NCBI RefSeq assembly: GCF_020509005.1
Contig: NC_063019.1
Span: forward strand, 496,001-560,000
From: Fulvia fulva
Lineage: Eukaryota; Ascomycota; Dothideomycetes; Mycosphaerellales; Mycosphaerellaceae
Reading direction: 5' to 3'
Length of the DNA stretch: 64,000 nucleotides
In this document: positions 1 to 10,352 of the stretch, piece by piece
Numbering within the stretch: position 1 is the first letter of the stretch
Layout of the letters: each line of letters starts with the position of its first letter
The notes under the pieces: generated by a model
What the model was told of the DNA's origin: nothing
Database searches by the model: none
Seen by the model: only the letters and a program-made list of their open reading frames with translations
Made by a program: the position numbers and the translations under genes

Positions 1-923
1 AGCTCGACTTCACCTCGCTTTTCCTCAGTCAAGAGCTGTACCACGATATTCGTACCAGTCATGCCAGTGCCAAAGCCCACCACTTTCTCCTCCCTCGCCA
101 GCTGTTCCTCAGTCTTGGGGATATCACCGCCCTCGACCCTCCCAACGTTGACGCAGACCCAGCCGGTCCTGATGCCCTCTTCAAGCTCTGTATCGGCTGT
201 CTGCTTAGCGCCCACCGCGGATAGCAGCCTCGACTTCTTGGCTCTTCGTCGTAGCTTCAACTTCAGCTCTTGTCGTCCGAGCAGACCATCAGCGACGGGC
301 CTCAATTTGTATTCGGTTCTCAACCATCTGCACAGCTTGTCTGCCGAGAAGTGCAGATGCTTATCTGATCGAGCAGTGCCCACAATCATCAACAGATTCG
401 AACCCAAAGCCGGAGGTGGGTCGATGCCGCGAAGATCAAGCAGTGACAAATCGTCCATGCCGAGTTCGACTGAGATGCGCTCGAGGAGTGGTTGCAGCAG
501 TGCAGGTGGATGTTCTGGCAGATCCGGTCTCCTTTGCCTCGCGGATATAGCATTATCCCGAGGCGGCATAGGCGAGTCGATGTGCAGATACCACGGCACA
601 AAAGCCTCCTGCTGAGGTTGAGACGGTGGTGGTGATGGGTGTTCTGTTTCTGGAGGAGGTCCGGCTTCGGCAGGCTTCTGTCGTTCTGCTCCATTCTTGA
701 AATCCACGTTGATATCGTTCAGGGCATGTTCCGCCGTCTCGGCTTCCTTCTGCAATCGCTCGAGTGCCTCGTTCCATCGTCGTGGTTGCGTTGAGAAGGC
801 CCGTCTTGGTGGCGGAGGGTGCTGTAGGGTAGGACCGCCGATGCTGGCAATGAACGATGGCAGCATCCATGGACGACATCCTGAGCAGGTCAATACCTTT
901 GCTGCCGTGCGTGAAACAGCCAT
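1..923 (-). CDS. ATP25: ATP25, mitochondrial ATPase synthesis protein 25 (5' part, runs off left edge)
   Basis: The open frame starts at the ATG at 923 and stays open to base 1, so only the N-terminal 307 or so residues are present. The first 50 residues are basic and hydroxylated, as in a mitochondrial presequence. Recognisable stretches include VPWYLHIDSP, then LSLLDLRGIDPPPALG, then LMIVGTARSDKHLHFSADKL and GWVCVNVGRVEGGD, which match the N-terminal RsfS/DUF143-like domain of fungal Atp25. In yeast the full protein is cleaved: the N-terminal part associates with the mitoribosome and the C-terminal part stabilises the OLI1 (Atp9) mRNA. The C-terminal domain is outside the window. The gene is divergent from mitochondrial uS5m, which suits a mitoribosome-linked role. 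No intron is needed in the visible part. The family call is firm. Confidence 0.88.
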   Translation of the reverse strand, partial: MAVSRTAAKVLTCSGCRPWMLPSFIASIGGPTLQHPPPPRRAFSTQPRRWNEALERLQKEAETAEHALNDINVDFKNGAERQKPAEAGPPPETEHPSPPPSQPQQEAFVPWYLHIDSPMPPRDNAISARQRRPDLPEHPPALLQPLLERISVELGMDDLSLLDLRGIDPPPALGSNLLMIVGTARSDKHLHFSADKLCRWLRTEYKLRPVADGLLGRQELKLKLRRRAKKSRLLSAVGAKQTADTELEEGIRTGWVCVNVGRVEGGDIPKTEEQLAREEKVVGFGTGMTGTNIVVQLLTEEKRGEVE

Positions 924-1087
924 GATGTGGTTGTGTAGGAAATGATCGATGTCGAGATGGCCTGTCGAAGAAATGCTTACCAAGGTCTTTCCCGCGGCCA
1001 ATGCTTCACCCAACGCCAAGTCGAGCATCCTGCTTGTATTCGACCATCTACCCAGCGACCACGACAACGACACTACCACCCACAGCC
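924..1087. promoter_or_regulatory. Short divergent promoter between ATP25 and mitochondrial uS5m
   Basis: The two start codons are 164 bp apart and face away from each other, so both promoters and both 5' leaders must share this stretch. Both products act in mitochondrial translation, which suggests co-regulation; that is inference. I see no clear TATA box. Confidence 0.5.
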
Positions 1088-2167
1088 ATGTCGTCCGCGC
1101 AGACATACCGATGCCTATCATGCCGGCTGAAGCCGACCGTCACCCAAACAGCCAACAATGCCCGACGATCATTCCACAGCTCGCCCGCGAACGAGGCACG
1201 AAAACGAGCGACCAGACGAGGCGCATTCCCAAAGACCAAATCGCTAGCATCCCATCTCCGGCCATACACAGCACGCGAACAGCAGATCCTGGCCCGGCGA
1301 TACACCCCGGAACAGATGAACGCCATCAAGCTGGGAGAAAAGGCCGTTTCTGCCAAGGACATGAAGTTGCAAGGTCGCTTCCGCACAGATCCCACCCGAA
1401 TCGACTACATCGATGACTTTGCAAGTGCGCGACCAGCTCTGGATAACGCGACACCGAACGATGCACCACTCAAAGTTGGCGCCAACGAGACGGAACGCTC
1501 ACACCGTATGGAGAGGAAGGGCAAGCCACCTAGAAGGCAAGACACGGAAGAGCTAGACCCGCATATGCTGCGGCTGTCACAGCAGACCGGCTTAGACAAG
1601 GACCAGATCCGCAAGATCAGAGTCAAGAATTTGATCACGCATCGTGTGGTGAATCAAACACGCATGGGCAAGATTCAGTCGTTGTACTTTTTGACGATCG
1701 CGGGCAACCAGAATGGCATGGTTGGTGTTGGGGAGGGTAAGGCGGCGGAAGACGAAGATGGAAGGCGGCAGGCTATGATGAATGCTATCAGGAATATGAA
1801 GCCGATTCCGAGGTATGAGGATCGGACTATCTATGGAGAGGTTGAGGCGAAGGTTGGAGCCAGTATTGTGAGGCTCAGCTCGAGGCCGCCAGGTCTGTGG
1901 CTTCTTTTCGGCCTATACAGCACTCCATCCACTGACCAGACTCCAGGCTTCGGCAACCGCTGCCAGCATCTCATCTTCGAGCTTGCGCGCGCTGCTGGCA
2001 TTACCGACCTTGCTGCACGAACACCCCGGTCGCGAAACAAGATGAATGTTGTCAAGGCAGCTTTCCAGGCATTGACGAACCAGCGTCTGCCAGATGACAT
2101 CGCACGAGCAAGAGGCAGGAAGCTGGTTGATGTAAGAGGTGTATACTATGGCGGACTCGTACACTGA
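1088..2167 (+). CDS. MRPS5: Mitochondrial small-subunit ribosomal protein uS5m
   Basis: Model: join(1088..1892, 1947..2167), 341 residues. The open frame extends upstream to 1001, but MSSAQTYRCLSCRLK at 1088 begins a typical mitochondrial presequence ending near RRSFHSSP. The S5 double-stranded RNA-binding-like half includes the GMVGVGEGKA region, and the C-terminal S5 fold includes RCQHLIFELARAAGI and RNKMNVVKAAFQAL. The unspliced frame reads through, but bases 1893-1946 form a 54-nt GT-AG intron with an ACTGAC branch site. Removing it restores the conserved RPPGFGNRCQHLIFE, whereas leaving it in inserts 18 foreign residues. The protein is part of the mitoribosome decoding and mRNA-entry region. 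It lies divergent to ATP25. Confidence 0.92.
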   Translation: MSSAQTYRCLSCRLKPTVTQTANNARRSFHSSPANEARKRATRRGAFPKTKSLASHLRPYTAREQQILARRYTPEQMNAIKLGEKAVSAKDMKLQGRFRTDPTRIDYIDDFASARPALDNATPNDAPLKVGANETERSHRMERKGKPPRRQDTEELDPHMLRLSQQTGLDKDQIRKIRVKNLITHRVVNQTRMGKIQSLYFLTIAGNQNGMVGVGEGKAAEDEDGRRQAMMNAIRNMKPIPRYEDRTIYGEVEAKVGASIVRLSSRPPGLWLLFGLYSTPSTDQTPGFGNRCQHLIFELARAAGITDLAARTPRSRNKMNVVKAAFQALTNQRLPDDIARARGRKLVDVRGVYYGGLVH

Positions 2168-2983
2168 AGAGTAGGACAATGTATAATCTGGCTGCGTACA
2201 AGCGTCTTGATCGTAACAGGTTCCTATTCCGTACACTAATCGCAGGGCGTATACACGATCGACACCATAAAACAACTTGGTCCGACGAGCAAAAAGATAA
2301 GACGATCGCCGGTGGTCGAACAGCTTGGTCGTCCATGAAGGCTCAATTTTCGACAGGCATAATCTGTGGAAGCAGTGAACCTATCTCCGAAGTTGACTCG
2401 CCCATGCTGCCTTGACATACTTGGCGCTAGCTTGCCATTCAACCACTGGTGACCGTGGAGAAGAGCTGGTGCAAATCAGTTTATATACCTCCATGAGTTA
2501 GCTGGAGGGGCATGTGACAGCGGTGACAATTGACACGAGAAGCACTCCCTCCTTCGGTACATCTGGCACTTCACTGGCAAAACCCGAAAGCTGCGCATAC
2601 ACTTAACAATCGAGCACATCCTATCTGTGTCATGTCATCGGGATCGACTACACCACAGCATGGCAACCCGCATTACACATCCAGTCCATTTGTACGGATC
2701 CGACTGGAGCAAACCTCCAGCGTGCCTACAGGAACTCTGTATGACCTTGATATGCACGTTGTATCGCAATATGACAAAGACGAGTCGATCACACCTTCCA
2801 CGACTGCATCGACCCTTCTGCACGACTTCGCGTTCGGCAGAATTCTGGGATATTTCGATCGCACCTACTCCTCACGTTGTGCTACCTTCGTGTTCGTATA
2901 CAATGCCACGACATTCCACAGCTATGGATCTGGGGCTCGCTAGCACCATATTGATGTGCTAGAGGCATCTCCAACCTTCGAAC
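2168..2983. other. Intergenic, no gene seen
   Basis: The small open frames here (for example 2530-2943) show no recognisable motif or coding character. The stretch should hold the terminator of uS5m and the promoter of the GH3 gene. A missing signal-peptide exon of that GH3 gene was looked for here and not found. Confidence 0.5.
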
Positions 2984-5452
2984 ATGTCGATCGCAGACAT
3001 CCCACCACTGGCAGTCAACTTCTCTGCTATTCTGCCGACGTTTCTCAATGCCTCGACTACCAGGACGTTGCCAGACTGCTCGATCCCTCCACTGAGCAAT
3101 GTTGGTATTTGTGATACATCGCTGCGTATATCATCTACCACTTCTACCAGGTCCGGCGGAACTGACCCCGAACAGCCATACATGACAGAGCATCATTTCT
3201 CATCGCCGAATTCACTCTGGAAGAGAAAATCAACCGCACCGGCTTCCTCCTAGGCGAGATCCCTCGATTAGGACTGCCAAGTTTCTCACTATACTCCCCC
3301 GAACTGTGCAGACGAGGATCGGTCACTAACAACACACCAGTTCTGGAACGAAGCCCTCCACGGCGTAGCCAACATCCTCGGCGCCGTCTTCGCCCCAAAC
3401 AGCAGCGAACCCTACAGCTCCGCCACCTCCTTTCCCCAACCAATCCTCATGGCCGCCGCCTTCGACGACTCCCTCGTCCACTCCGTCGCCTCAATAATCA
3501 GCACCGAAGCCCGCGCCTTCGGAAACGCTGGTCGTACAGGCCTAAATTTCTTCACCCCCAACGTGAACCCCTTCCGCGACCCCAGGTGGGGACGAGGGTT
3601 GGAGACGCCGGGTGAGGATCCCTTTCATGTTGCGGAGTATACGAAAGCGTTGCTGAAGGGGCTAGAGGCTGAGGAAGATGGGGTGAAGAGGGTGGTGGCG
3701 ACGTGTAAGCATCTTGCGGCGTAGGATTTGGAGAACTGGGAGGGGGTTACGAGGTATGAGTTTGATGCGGTGGTGGGGATGAGGGATTTGGCGGAGTATT
3801 ATTTACCGCCGTTTGAGGCTTGTGTGAGGGATGCGGGGTTGGGGAGTGTTATGTGCTCGTACAGTAAGACTGCGAGGCTCAGGTTGACGGTTGTTTGCTG
3901 ACCATGTGCAGATGCTCTAAATGGTGTACCGACGTGTGCTGATGACTGGCTGCAGAATACGCTCCTTCGCGATCATTGGAAGTGGAATGAGCCTGAGCAG
4001 TATATCGTTTCGGACTGCTTCGCCATCGATCAGATTCTGGTCTCGCACAACTACAGCGACACTGCGGAGGAAGCAGCGCAGGCGGCCCTTCAAGCTGGAA
4101 CAGACCTCGACTGCGGTGTCTTCTACCAGAATTTCCTACCTGGTGCGCTGGATCAAGGCTTGGTCTCGGAAGCAGAAGTCGACGTCGCGCTCAAGCGGAT
4201 CTACTCAAGTCTGATCAAGGTTGGATACTTTGACCCAACCAACTCGCACCCTTACCAAGAGATAGCCTGGGAGGATTTCAACACGCCGGAAGCGCGGAAG
4301 CTGGCACGCAAAGCCGCCACTTCTGGAATGGTTCTGCTGAAGCATGATCACAGCACTTTACCCTTGACAGTACCTACCAAGCGCGATCTTCGAGTCCTCC
4401 TCGTTGGTGAATGGGCCAACGCCACAATCGCAATGCTTGGAGGCTACTCTGGTGTATCTCCATACATCCACTCGCCCCTCTACGGCCTCCAGCAAGTCGA
4501 GAACGTCTTGGTCGACAGCATCACGTCCCTTGACGATCCGACCTCCGCCGCCACTGTAGCCCAAGCCCATGACGTGATCGTCTACGTTGGCGGCATAGAC
4601 CAGTCAGTAGAACGCGAAACCCTCGACCGTACGTCCCTCAGCTGCAACACCACACAACTCGCCTTGATAAGCGCCGTCTCCTCAGTCGGCAAACCCACTA
4701 TCATTGTCCAGTCAGGAGGTGGTCAGCTCGACGATTCAGAGTTCTTGTCCAATCCCAACATCTCCGCAATCCTCTGGGTCGGATATCCAGGTCAAGATGG
4801 CGGCGTTGCGATTGCAGACGTTCTCTTCGGTAACGTCGCACCCGCTGGAAGGCTTCCGGTCACGATGTATCCTGCCACCTACGTCTCTTTACCAATGACA
4901 GACATGGGTCTCAGGCCTGATGGGGAGAAGCATCTGGGGAGGACGTATAAGTGGCATGATGGAGCGGTATTGCCGTTCGGACATGGGTTGCACTACACGA
5001 CGTTTGAGGTGGATGCCAGCTTCGTGCCGGTGGGGTCTTTACACATCAGCGAGATCCTCCACAGCTGTGAGAATGGAGAACGACCTGAGCAGGCCATCAT
5101 CGGCCACGTCCATCTCAGGGTCCATAATATCGGCAACACAACATCTGACTACGTTGCCCTCGCGTTTCTGCGCGGTGATGGTGGGCCACCGCCGTGGCCG
5201 ATCAAGGAATTGGTTGGTTATGAGCGACTTCATGATCTGGAGCCAGGGTGTTCTGGAGAGGCTGGGACTGTGGTCTTGCCGATCACGGTGGCTTCACTGA
5301 GTCGGTGGGATGAGGAGGGAAGGAGAATCTTATATCCGGGACGGTATACCGTTGCTATTGATACGGAGCCCGAGCTTGCGGGGGTCAGCTTTGAAGTTTT
5401 GGGGGAGGAAAGGGTTGTTGAGGTGTGGCCTGAGAGACCGGGGCGTGGGTGA
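2984..5452 (+). pseudogene. GH3 family beta-xylosidase-like gene with broken splice donor and in-frame TAG
   Basis: Exons that restore a GH3 protein of 773 codons are 2984..3125, 3176..3288, 3341..3863 and 3912..5452; the phases agree throughout. Family landmarks are LPDCSIPPLSNVGICDTSL, FTLEEKI, FWNEALHGVA, DPRWGRGLETPGEDPF, ATCKH, NALNGVPTC, and YIVSDC carrying the catalytic Asp, with the C-terminal fibronectin III-like domain after residue 600. Two lesions are visible. The second intron (3289-3340) has a good branch site CACTAAC and acceptor but begins CT instead of GT. The conserved Tyr of AAYDLENWEG is a TAG at 3722-3724. No clear signal peptide precedes the mature region, which is odd for a secreted enzyme. 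If intact the enzyme would release xylose or related sugars from xylo-oligosaccharides. A sequencing error at both places is possible. Confidence 0.8.
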
Positions 5453-5788
5453 AGTGATCTTAAGGGAGAATGCTGGAAGCGCTTACTGGTCTGACGGGTA
5501 GCCCACTTGGACAGACGTTGTGATGATAGCAGAGGCATTGACTCTGGTATGTGATTGTGTATCAGAGCGCCTGACTGATCCCCTGTCACTCTTTGCAGTG
5601 AATGAGGAGTCAATCTAGGCAACGGCGTTTGTCGCGGCAAGAGCCGGCGCCATTGACTTCACATGGTCACTTCGAATTCAACAAACAGGCTCTCACCCAC
5701 GACACCAACAAACTCAACACCGTCACCACAACTTCGAGAATCACCGCGACCATTGTCCCTTGGCCCGTCTGTGGTCCGTACCACAAGC
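5453..5788. other. Intergenic, no gene seen
   Basis: This is the region between the GH3 stop and the BTB start. The frame of the BTB gene is open upstream to 5602, but that reading is low in complexity and lacks the intron evidence described for the BTB gene. Confidence 0.45.
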
Positions 5789-6588
5789 ATGGCAGAACTA
5801 CCAGAGATAGTCACTCAGCTCGCACAGTATGTTCCTCGCCAGCGCGCCGTCATGTTCGTTTCACTAACTCGGGTAGGCAACTCAAGGCACAGAGACTCAT
5901 CAAGATCTTCGTCGGTGACCAGACCGAGCCATACGAGGTCCAACAAAGCGTTCTCGAGAATGCATGCGAGTACTTCGTCAAAGCCATCAAGAATGAGCAT
6001 TTGGGCGTGGGCAACATTGGTACATTGCGGTTCCAGAATGACAGCAAAGACGCGTGGCAACTGCTACTATACTTCATCGTGCGAGGCCGCCTACCGGAGG
6101 ACCTCGACCTTCGTGACGACTCAGGGCAGATGCTGCTCATCAGCTGCTGGGTCCTAGGAGACCGATACTTCCTCCCGGACTTCCAGGACTTGGTCATGGT
6201 CAAAGTCCTGAACATCCTAGCATTTGACGTGCCCGACTGGGAAACCATCAGATTCGCCTTGGATAATACTTGCAGTGGCTCCAAACTCAGAAGAGCTTTC
6301 GCAGACACGGCTATATCGTATGTGTACTCTGACAGCAGCACTGTGGACGATGTGCATGCGGATGATGCAGCAGAGCTCGAGGATCTGATGGGGGTTTCTG
6401 GTGCTGTCGTTGAGATCCTGGCCGCTCGCGACCGACTCGAAAAGAACAAGTTTTCATGGGTATGTCCTTTCAATGAGGCCACTGTATCGAACCCGCTGGC
6501 AGGAGAATGGCAGGACTACATGGTCGGCGAAGTGACATTCAGCTCAAGAAGCGCTGGGTACATGTTCGAACTTGTGAATGCCGATTGA
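5789..6588 (+). CDS. BTB/POZ domain protein
   Basis: Model: join(5789..5826, 5877..6588), 249 residues. The ATG at 5789 gives MAELPEIVTQLAQ, followed by a 50-nt GT-AG intron (GTATGT donor, CACTAAC branch, TAG acceptor) into QLKAQRLIKIFVGDQ. The unspliced 328-residue reading from 5602 has an unlikely N-terminus. Residues 13-120 look like a fungal BTB fold: KIFVGDQTEPYEVQQSVL, then a buried ENACEYFVKAI helix, then RFQNDSKDAWQLLLYFIVRGRLP. Many such proteins occur in Pezizomycotina, usually with unknown partners; some are adaptors for Cul3 ligases. The C-terminal half carries no domain I recognise. Confidence 0.78.
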
Positions 6589-7212
6589 CGTTCGGCTGAA
6601 GCTGGCCGGTCAGTCTACCCATGAGCTCAGCCAGATCAAAACGAGCAAACGCCAAATTGCAGAGTTTGGGTGGAGATGAAGAACAGACAACGAATGCGCT
6701 TCAGTATTTGATTTGCCAGTTGAAGAGCTAGGCAGGAAGGCGTGAGCGCGGCGAATAGAGAACTTCGACGGCTGGACTTGATAGTGGACAACGGAGGCAG
6801 CTGCGCTCGTGCCCCGAGATGCAACAGTGTTCCATCGTATAGGGAAGTCATCAAATGGGCGTCGTCAGGCTAGCTGTCGGGATAGCTGTCAGACACAGTG
6901 GAGGCACTCAGTGGGCAGAGTAGTGGCTCGAAGTGAAGGGAACAGCTGTAGCATGTGACACCACAGTCCACAAATAGAGTTCGCGCCACCTGCGCCACAA
7001 ACCCTGCTCACGCTAGCCAAGCATGAGCGCATCTCGTGAAACAACCATGCCGTCTTCAGGCAGATCGATACACAGCTGAACAATCTCCTTTCCCCTCGCC
7101 GTCGTCTCACATGCTACCTGCTTCATATGCTTCATAACACCTCGCCTCTGCCGGACTGTTGGTGTCGAAGTCGCATGGAAACCTCGTCTTACCGCATACC
7201 ACGACTCTCACA
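6589..7212. other. Intergenic, no gene seen
   Basis: Nothing supported between the BTB gene and SEC1. It presumably holds the SEC1 promoter; the 7100-7212 part is pyrimidine-rich before the SEC1 ATG. Confidence 0.5.
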
Positions 7213-9615
7213 ATGGTGTCCTTGATCGAAGCTCAGCGCGAAAGTAAGGATCCGCCTGGGAGCTATGATGAGCTATAGCTGACGGGACATAGTAATTCTC
7301 CATACTATACGCCAAATCACGAGGGGCGACGTACGTACCCCGGCTCCCAAAACGAAGCGCAAGCTGAACAATAGCACGAGCAGTGGAAAGTGCTTGTCCT
7401 CGACCAGGACAGTAAACGCCTGATAGACAATGTGATTGACCAGGACCTGATATTGAACGAGAATATCACGAGTATGGTCATGACTACCCTCCATTGCCGG
7501 ACACAGCCTAACATGGCCAGACATCGAACAGATCTTCGACCGCCGGCAAACGAATTGCGATGTCGAAGCTCTATACCTCCTCACGCCCCAGGCGCAGAAT
7601 GTCGATTGCCTCATGGCCGACTTTGAGAAGAGGAAATACAAGAAGGCGCATCTAGTATGGACGAGCTGTCAGTCAGGACCTGTGTGGAGGGAGGACTTGG
7701 AAGCTGACAGCTGGCAGTATTACACCCCTCACTACGAGATCGCATAGACAAGTCCAGCACTGCGCGCGATCAGATTGCACTCTTCAAAGTCCTCAACGTC
7801 GAGTTCTACCCACGAGAATCACATCTGGTGACGTTTCGCGATCCTTGGAGCTTCCCGATCCTGTTTCACCCAGCATGCAACAACTTGGTCAGGCAGCACT
7901 TGGAGGATATGGCACAGAAGGTGAGGAGTATGAGCGTTGAGGTTGAATGGCATCCTGATACGAGACTAGATCGTGGGCACCTGTGTCTCACTCGGAGAGT
8001 ACCCGACCATTCGATACTACCGACCGCGAACGCCTACCCACGAAGCCAGCATACTGTGCTCGCACCTCGCGAGGTTCGTTCAGGATGAGCTAGACCTATA
8101 CGCCAAGTTTCACGAAGACTTTCCACCGCAGACCAGCAGACCTCGGGGAGTCCTCTACATCACAGATCGATCGATGGATCTGGTCGCACCGATTGTGCAC
8201 GAGTTCACATATCAGGCAATGGCGCACGATCTGTTGCAGATCAAGGACGGCGACAAGGTGACCTACAGAACGTTGGTTAATGAAGGTCAGCCTGATGAGC
8301 AGGAGAAAGATGTGGAGATCACAGACAAGGACAAGATATGGATCGACAACCGCCATAAGCACATGAAGGATACCATCGAGAAGCTCATGGGAGACTTTCA
8401 GAAGTTTATCAAGGACAACCCCAACTTCACTAAGACTGAAGATGCCACGAGTCTGAATGCGATCAAGGACATGTTGGCAGGTTTGCCGCAGTTCCAGGAG
8501 CTGAAGGAAGCGTATGCATTGCACCTTAGCATGGCGCAAGAGAGCATGAATCGCTTCCAGAAGTGGAAGTTACCAGATCTGGCCTCCGTGGAACAGGTAT
8601 GTTGAGGTGAGCGTTTTGAATGGCATGAATTGACATCGGACAGATCCTTGCTACTGGGCTTGACGAGGAGTACAAGAAACCCAAAGGCCTTGCAGATCAG
8701 GTCATTCGTATGCTGGATGAAGACGATGTTATGCCTCCTGATCGCTTGCGTCTGTTGATGCTATTCCTGTTGTGTAAAGATGGCCTCGTACCAGCGGATC
8801 TGCAGAAGCTCCTTGCACACGCACAACTTCCTCCACAAGATGGCGAGGCCATTCACAACATGGAACTGCTCGGCGCAAGAATGTCTCGAAACATCAAGGA
8901 CTCCAGGCCTGTACCACCTCCGCTCTTTCCCAGAAAGCCGCCTCCTCCGCAGATGATGGAAGAATACGCGCTCAGTCGATTCGAGCCAGCCATGCAAAAC
9001 ATGCTAGAAGCGCATGCATCGAACACGCTCGACGCAACCACATTCCCCTACACGAAGCCGCCGCTTGATATGGGTAATGAGATGGCACAACAATCTGCCA
9101 CTTCACTGCGGTCAGCCAAGCCAACATGGGCCAAGACTCGAATGAACACCAACACCGAGAACAAACAACGAGTGGTGGTGTTCATGGCCGGTGGAGCAAC
9201 ATACTCTGAAGCACGCGTGTGCTACGAAGTCGGTCGTCAGACCAATCGAGAGGTCTTCCTAGTTACATCACATATGCAAACACCGAACCTCTTCGTGCGG
9301 CAGTTGGGAGATCTGTCAACGGACAAGCGACGACTTAACATACCCGCCGAAATGCCCAAACCACAGGCGCCACGACATCTGTTTGAGCCAGATCCGCAAC
9401 CGAAGCCAGTCGCGCCGCCACCGCAGCAAGCAGCACCAGTACAGCAAAGGGCACCGGCGCCGCCGACAGCAGCTATGGGCAACATGAGCCTCAACGGGCA
9501 GACTAACGGCCAAAGTCCTCAGAGCAAAGCCAACACTTCCAGCAAGCTGACGAAGGACCCGGAGAAGAAGGAAAAGAAGAAGCATCATTTCGGCTTTGGA
9601 AAGAGTCACAAATAG
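7213..9615 (+). CDS. SEC1: SEC1, Sec1/Munc18 protein of exocytosis
   Basis: Model: join(7213..7243, 7293..7330, 7384..7471, 7521..7667, 7718..7920, 7970..8596, 8644..9615), 701 residues. All six introns are 47-53 nt, GT-AG, and keep phase. The protein reads MVSLIEAQRE, RGDWKVLVLDQDSKRLID, YLLTPQAQNVDCLMADFEK, RDPWSFPILFHPACN, CVSLGEYPTIRYY, ITDRSMDLVAPIVHEFTYQA and FMAGGATYSEARVCYEV, which are diagnostic for the SM family. It binds assembled plasma-membrane SNARE complexes and promotes vesicle fusion at the hyphal tip. The last 100 residues are Pro/Gln-rich and end in a basic KKEKKKHHFGFGKSHK tail, common in fungal Sec1. The first coding exons are very short (31 and 38 nt), so automated models may miss them. 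Confidence 0.95.
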
Positions 9616-10275
9616 ATACTCTGGTTTGTCTGCGTACGGAGCGAGGCGTTATGGCGTTGCACGCAACAGGTGCTTGACGGAGGGAAGGTCGTTGCTGCAT
9701 ACCATGTCACAGACTATACCACCAGAATATCGAGATGTTGTAGATCCAGCCACGAGCATTATGGATATACTGACTACAGCATCTTCAGAATAACAGAGTC
9801 CACCCAACGACAGCGACAATCGTGCCTTTGTCCGAGCATGCACAATGGCATTGTGCAAATACGCCCACTGCTTGTGAGCCCTCGGAATCTTCGCTTTCTC
9901 GGCACGGCGTTGCGTGACAATGTGGACCGAAATGATCGACAGTGGATGCGGCCGCAGGAACAACAAGGATCATGGTGGAGGGGGCAAGCAAGCCAAGCAC
10001 GCGCACCCGCCTTGGCTACATGCGCTATGTGAAACGGGACCACTCAAGCTATGCACACATGCTCGTGGTCTTGCATGGAGACGATGGATCTCTTGGCGGC
10101 AATGTACTCGATTCTTCCGCTTCGGAGGATTTATTGGGGCAAGGTCTGGCTTTCCTCCTGCATCGACTGGCTGGCGTCCTTCATCTGTCGACTCGGGCCT
10201 AACCTGGCAACATCAATATGGATGATATGGGGCACGTGAAGCCCACGAGGTAAGTGACAGCGCGGGCACGGCACG
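9616..10275. other. Intergenic, no gene seen
   Basis: Several overlapping open frames exist on both strands but none shows a family motif or a splice-supported extension. Confidence 0.5.
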
Positions 10276-10281
10276 TATAAA
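10276..10281 (+). promoter_or_regulatory. TATA box-like element of the GH105 gene
   Basis: TATAAA lies 71 bp before the GH105 start codon, in the context CACGTATAAAGCC. Spacing is reasonable for a fungal TATA element with a short leader. Sequence match only. Confidence 0.4.
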
Positions 10282-10352
10282 GCCACGTCATGCACGCTTC
10301 TACTTCCGGTCCTTGCCTCAATCGTTCTCGATCTCGTCTCTGCTTCCGAAAG

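Noticed and set aside
3281..3340. A 60-nt GT-AG intron beginning at the only GT nearby in the GH3 gene
   Set aside because: It leaves the next exon out of frame and does not restore the FWNEALHG motif, whereas a 52-nt intron from 3289 does in every respect but the first donor base.
3722..3724. A genetic code in which TAG means Tyr, suggested by TAG in GH3 and array copy B
   Set aside because: Many intact genes here end in TAG at the family's normal end (SEC1, HSP10, GH105), so TAG is a stop.
5602..5788. A longer BTB protein starting at 5602
   Set aside because: The added N-terminus looks non-coding, and a clean intron joins the ATG at 5789 to the BTB domain.
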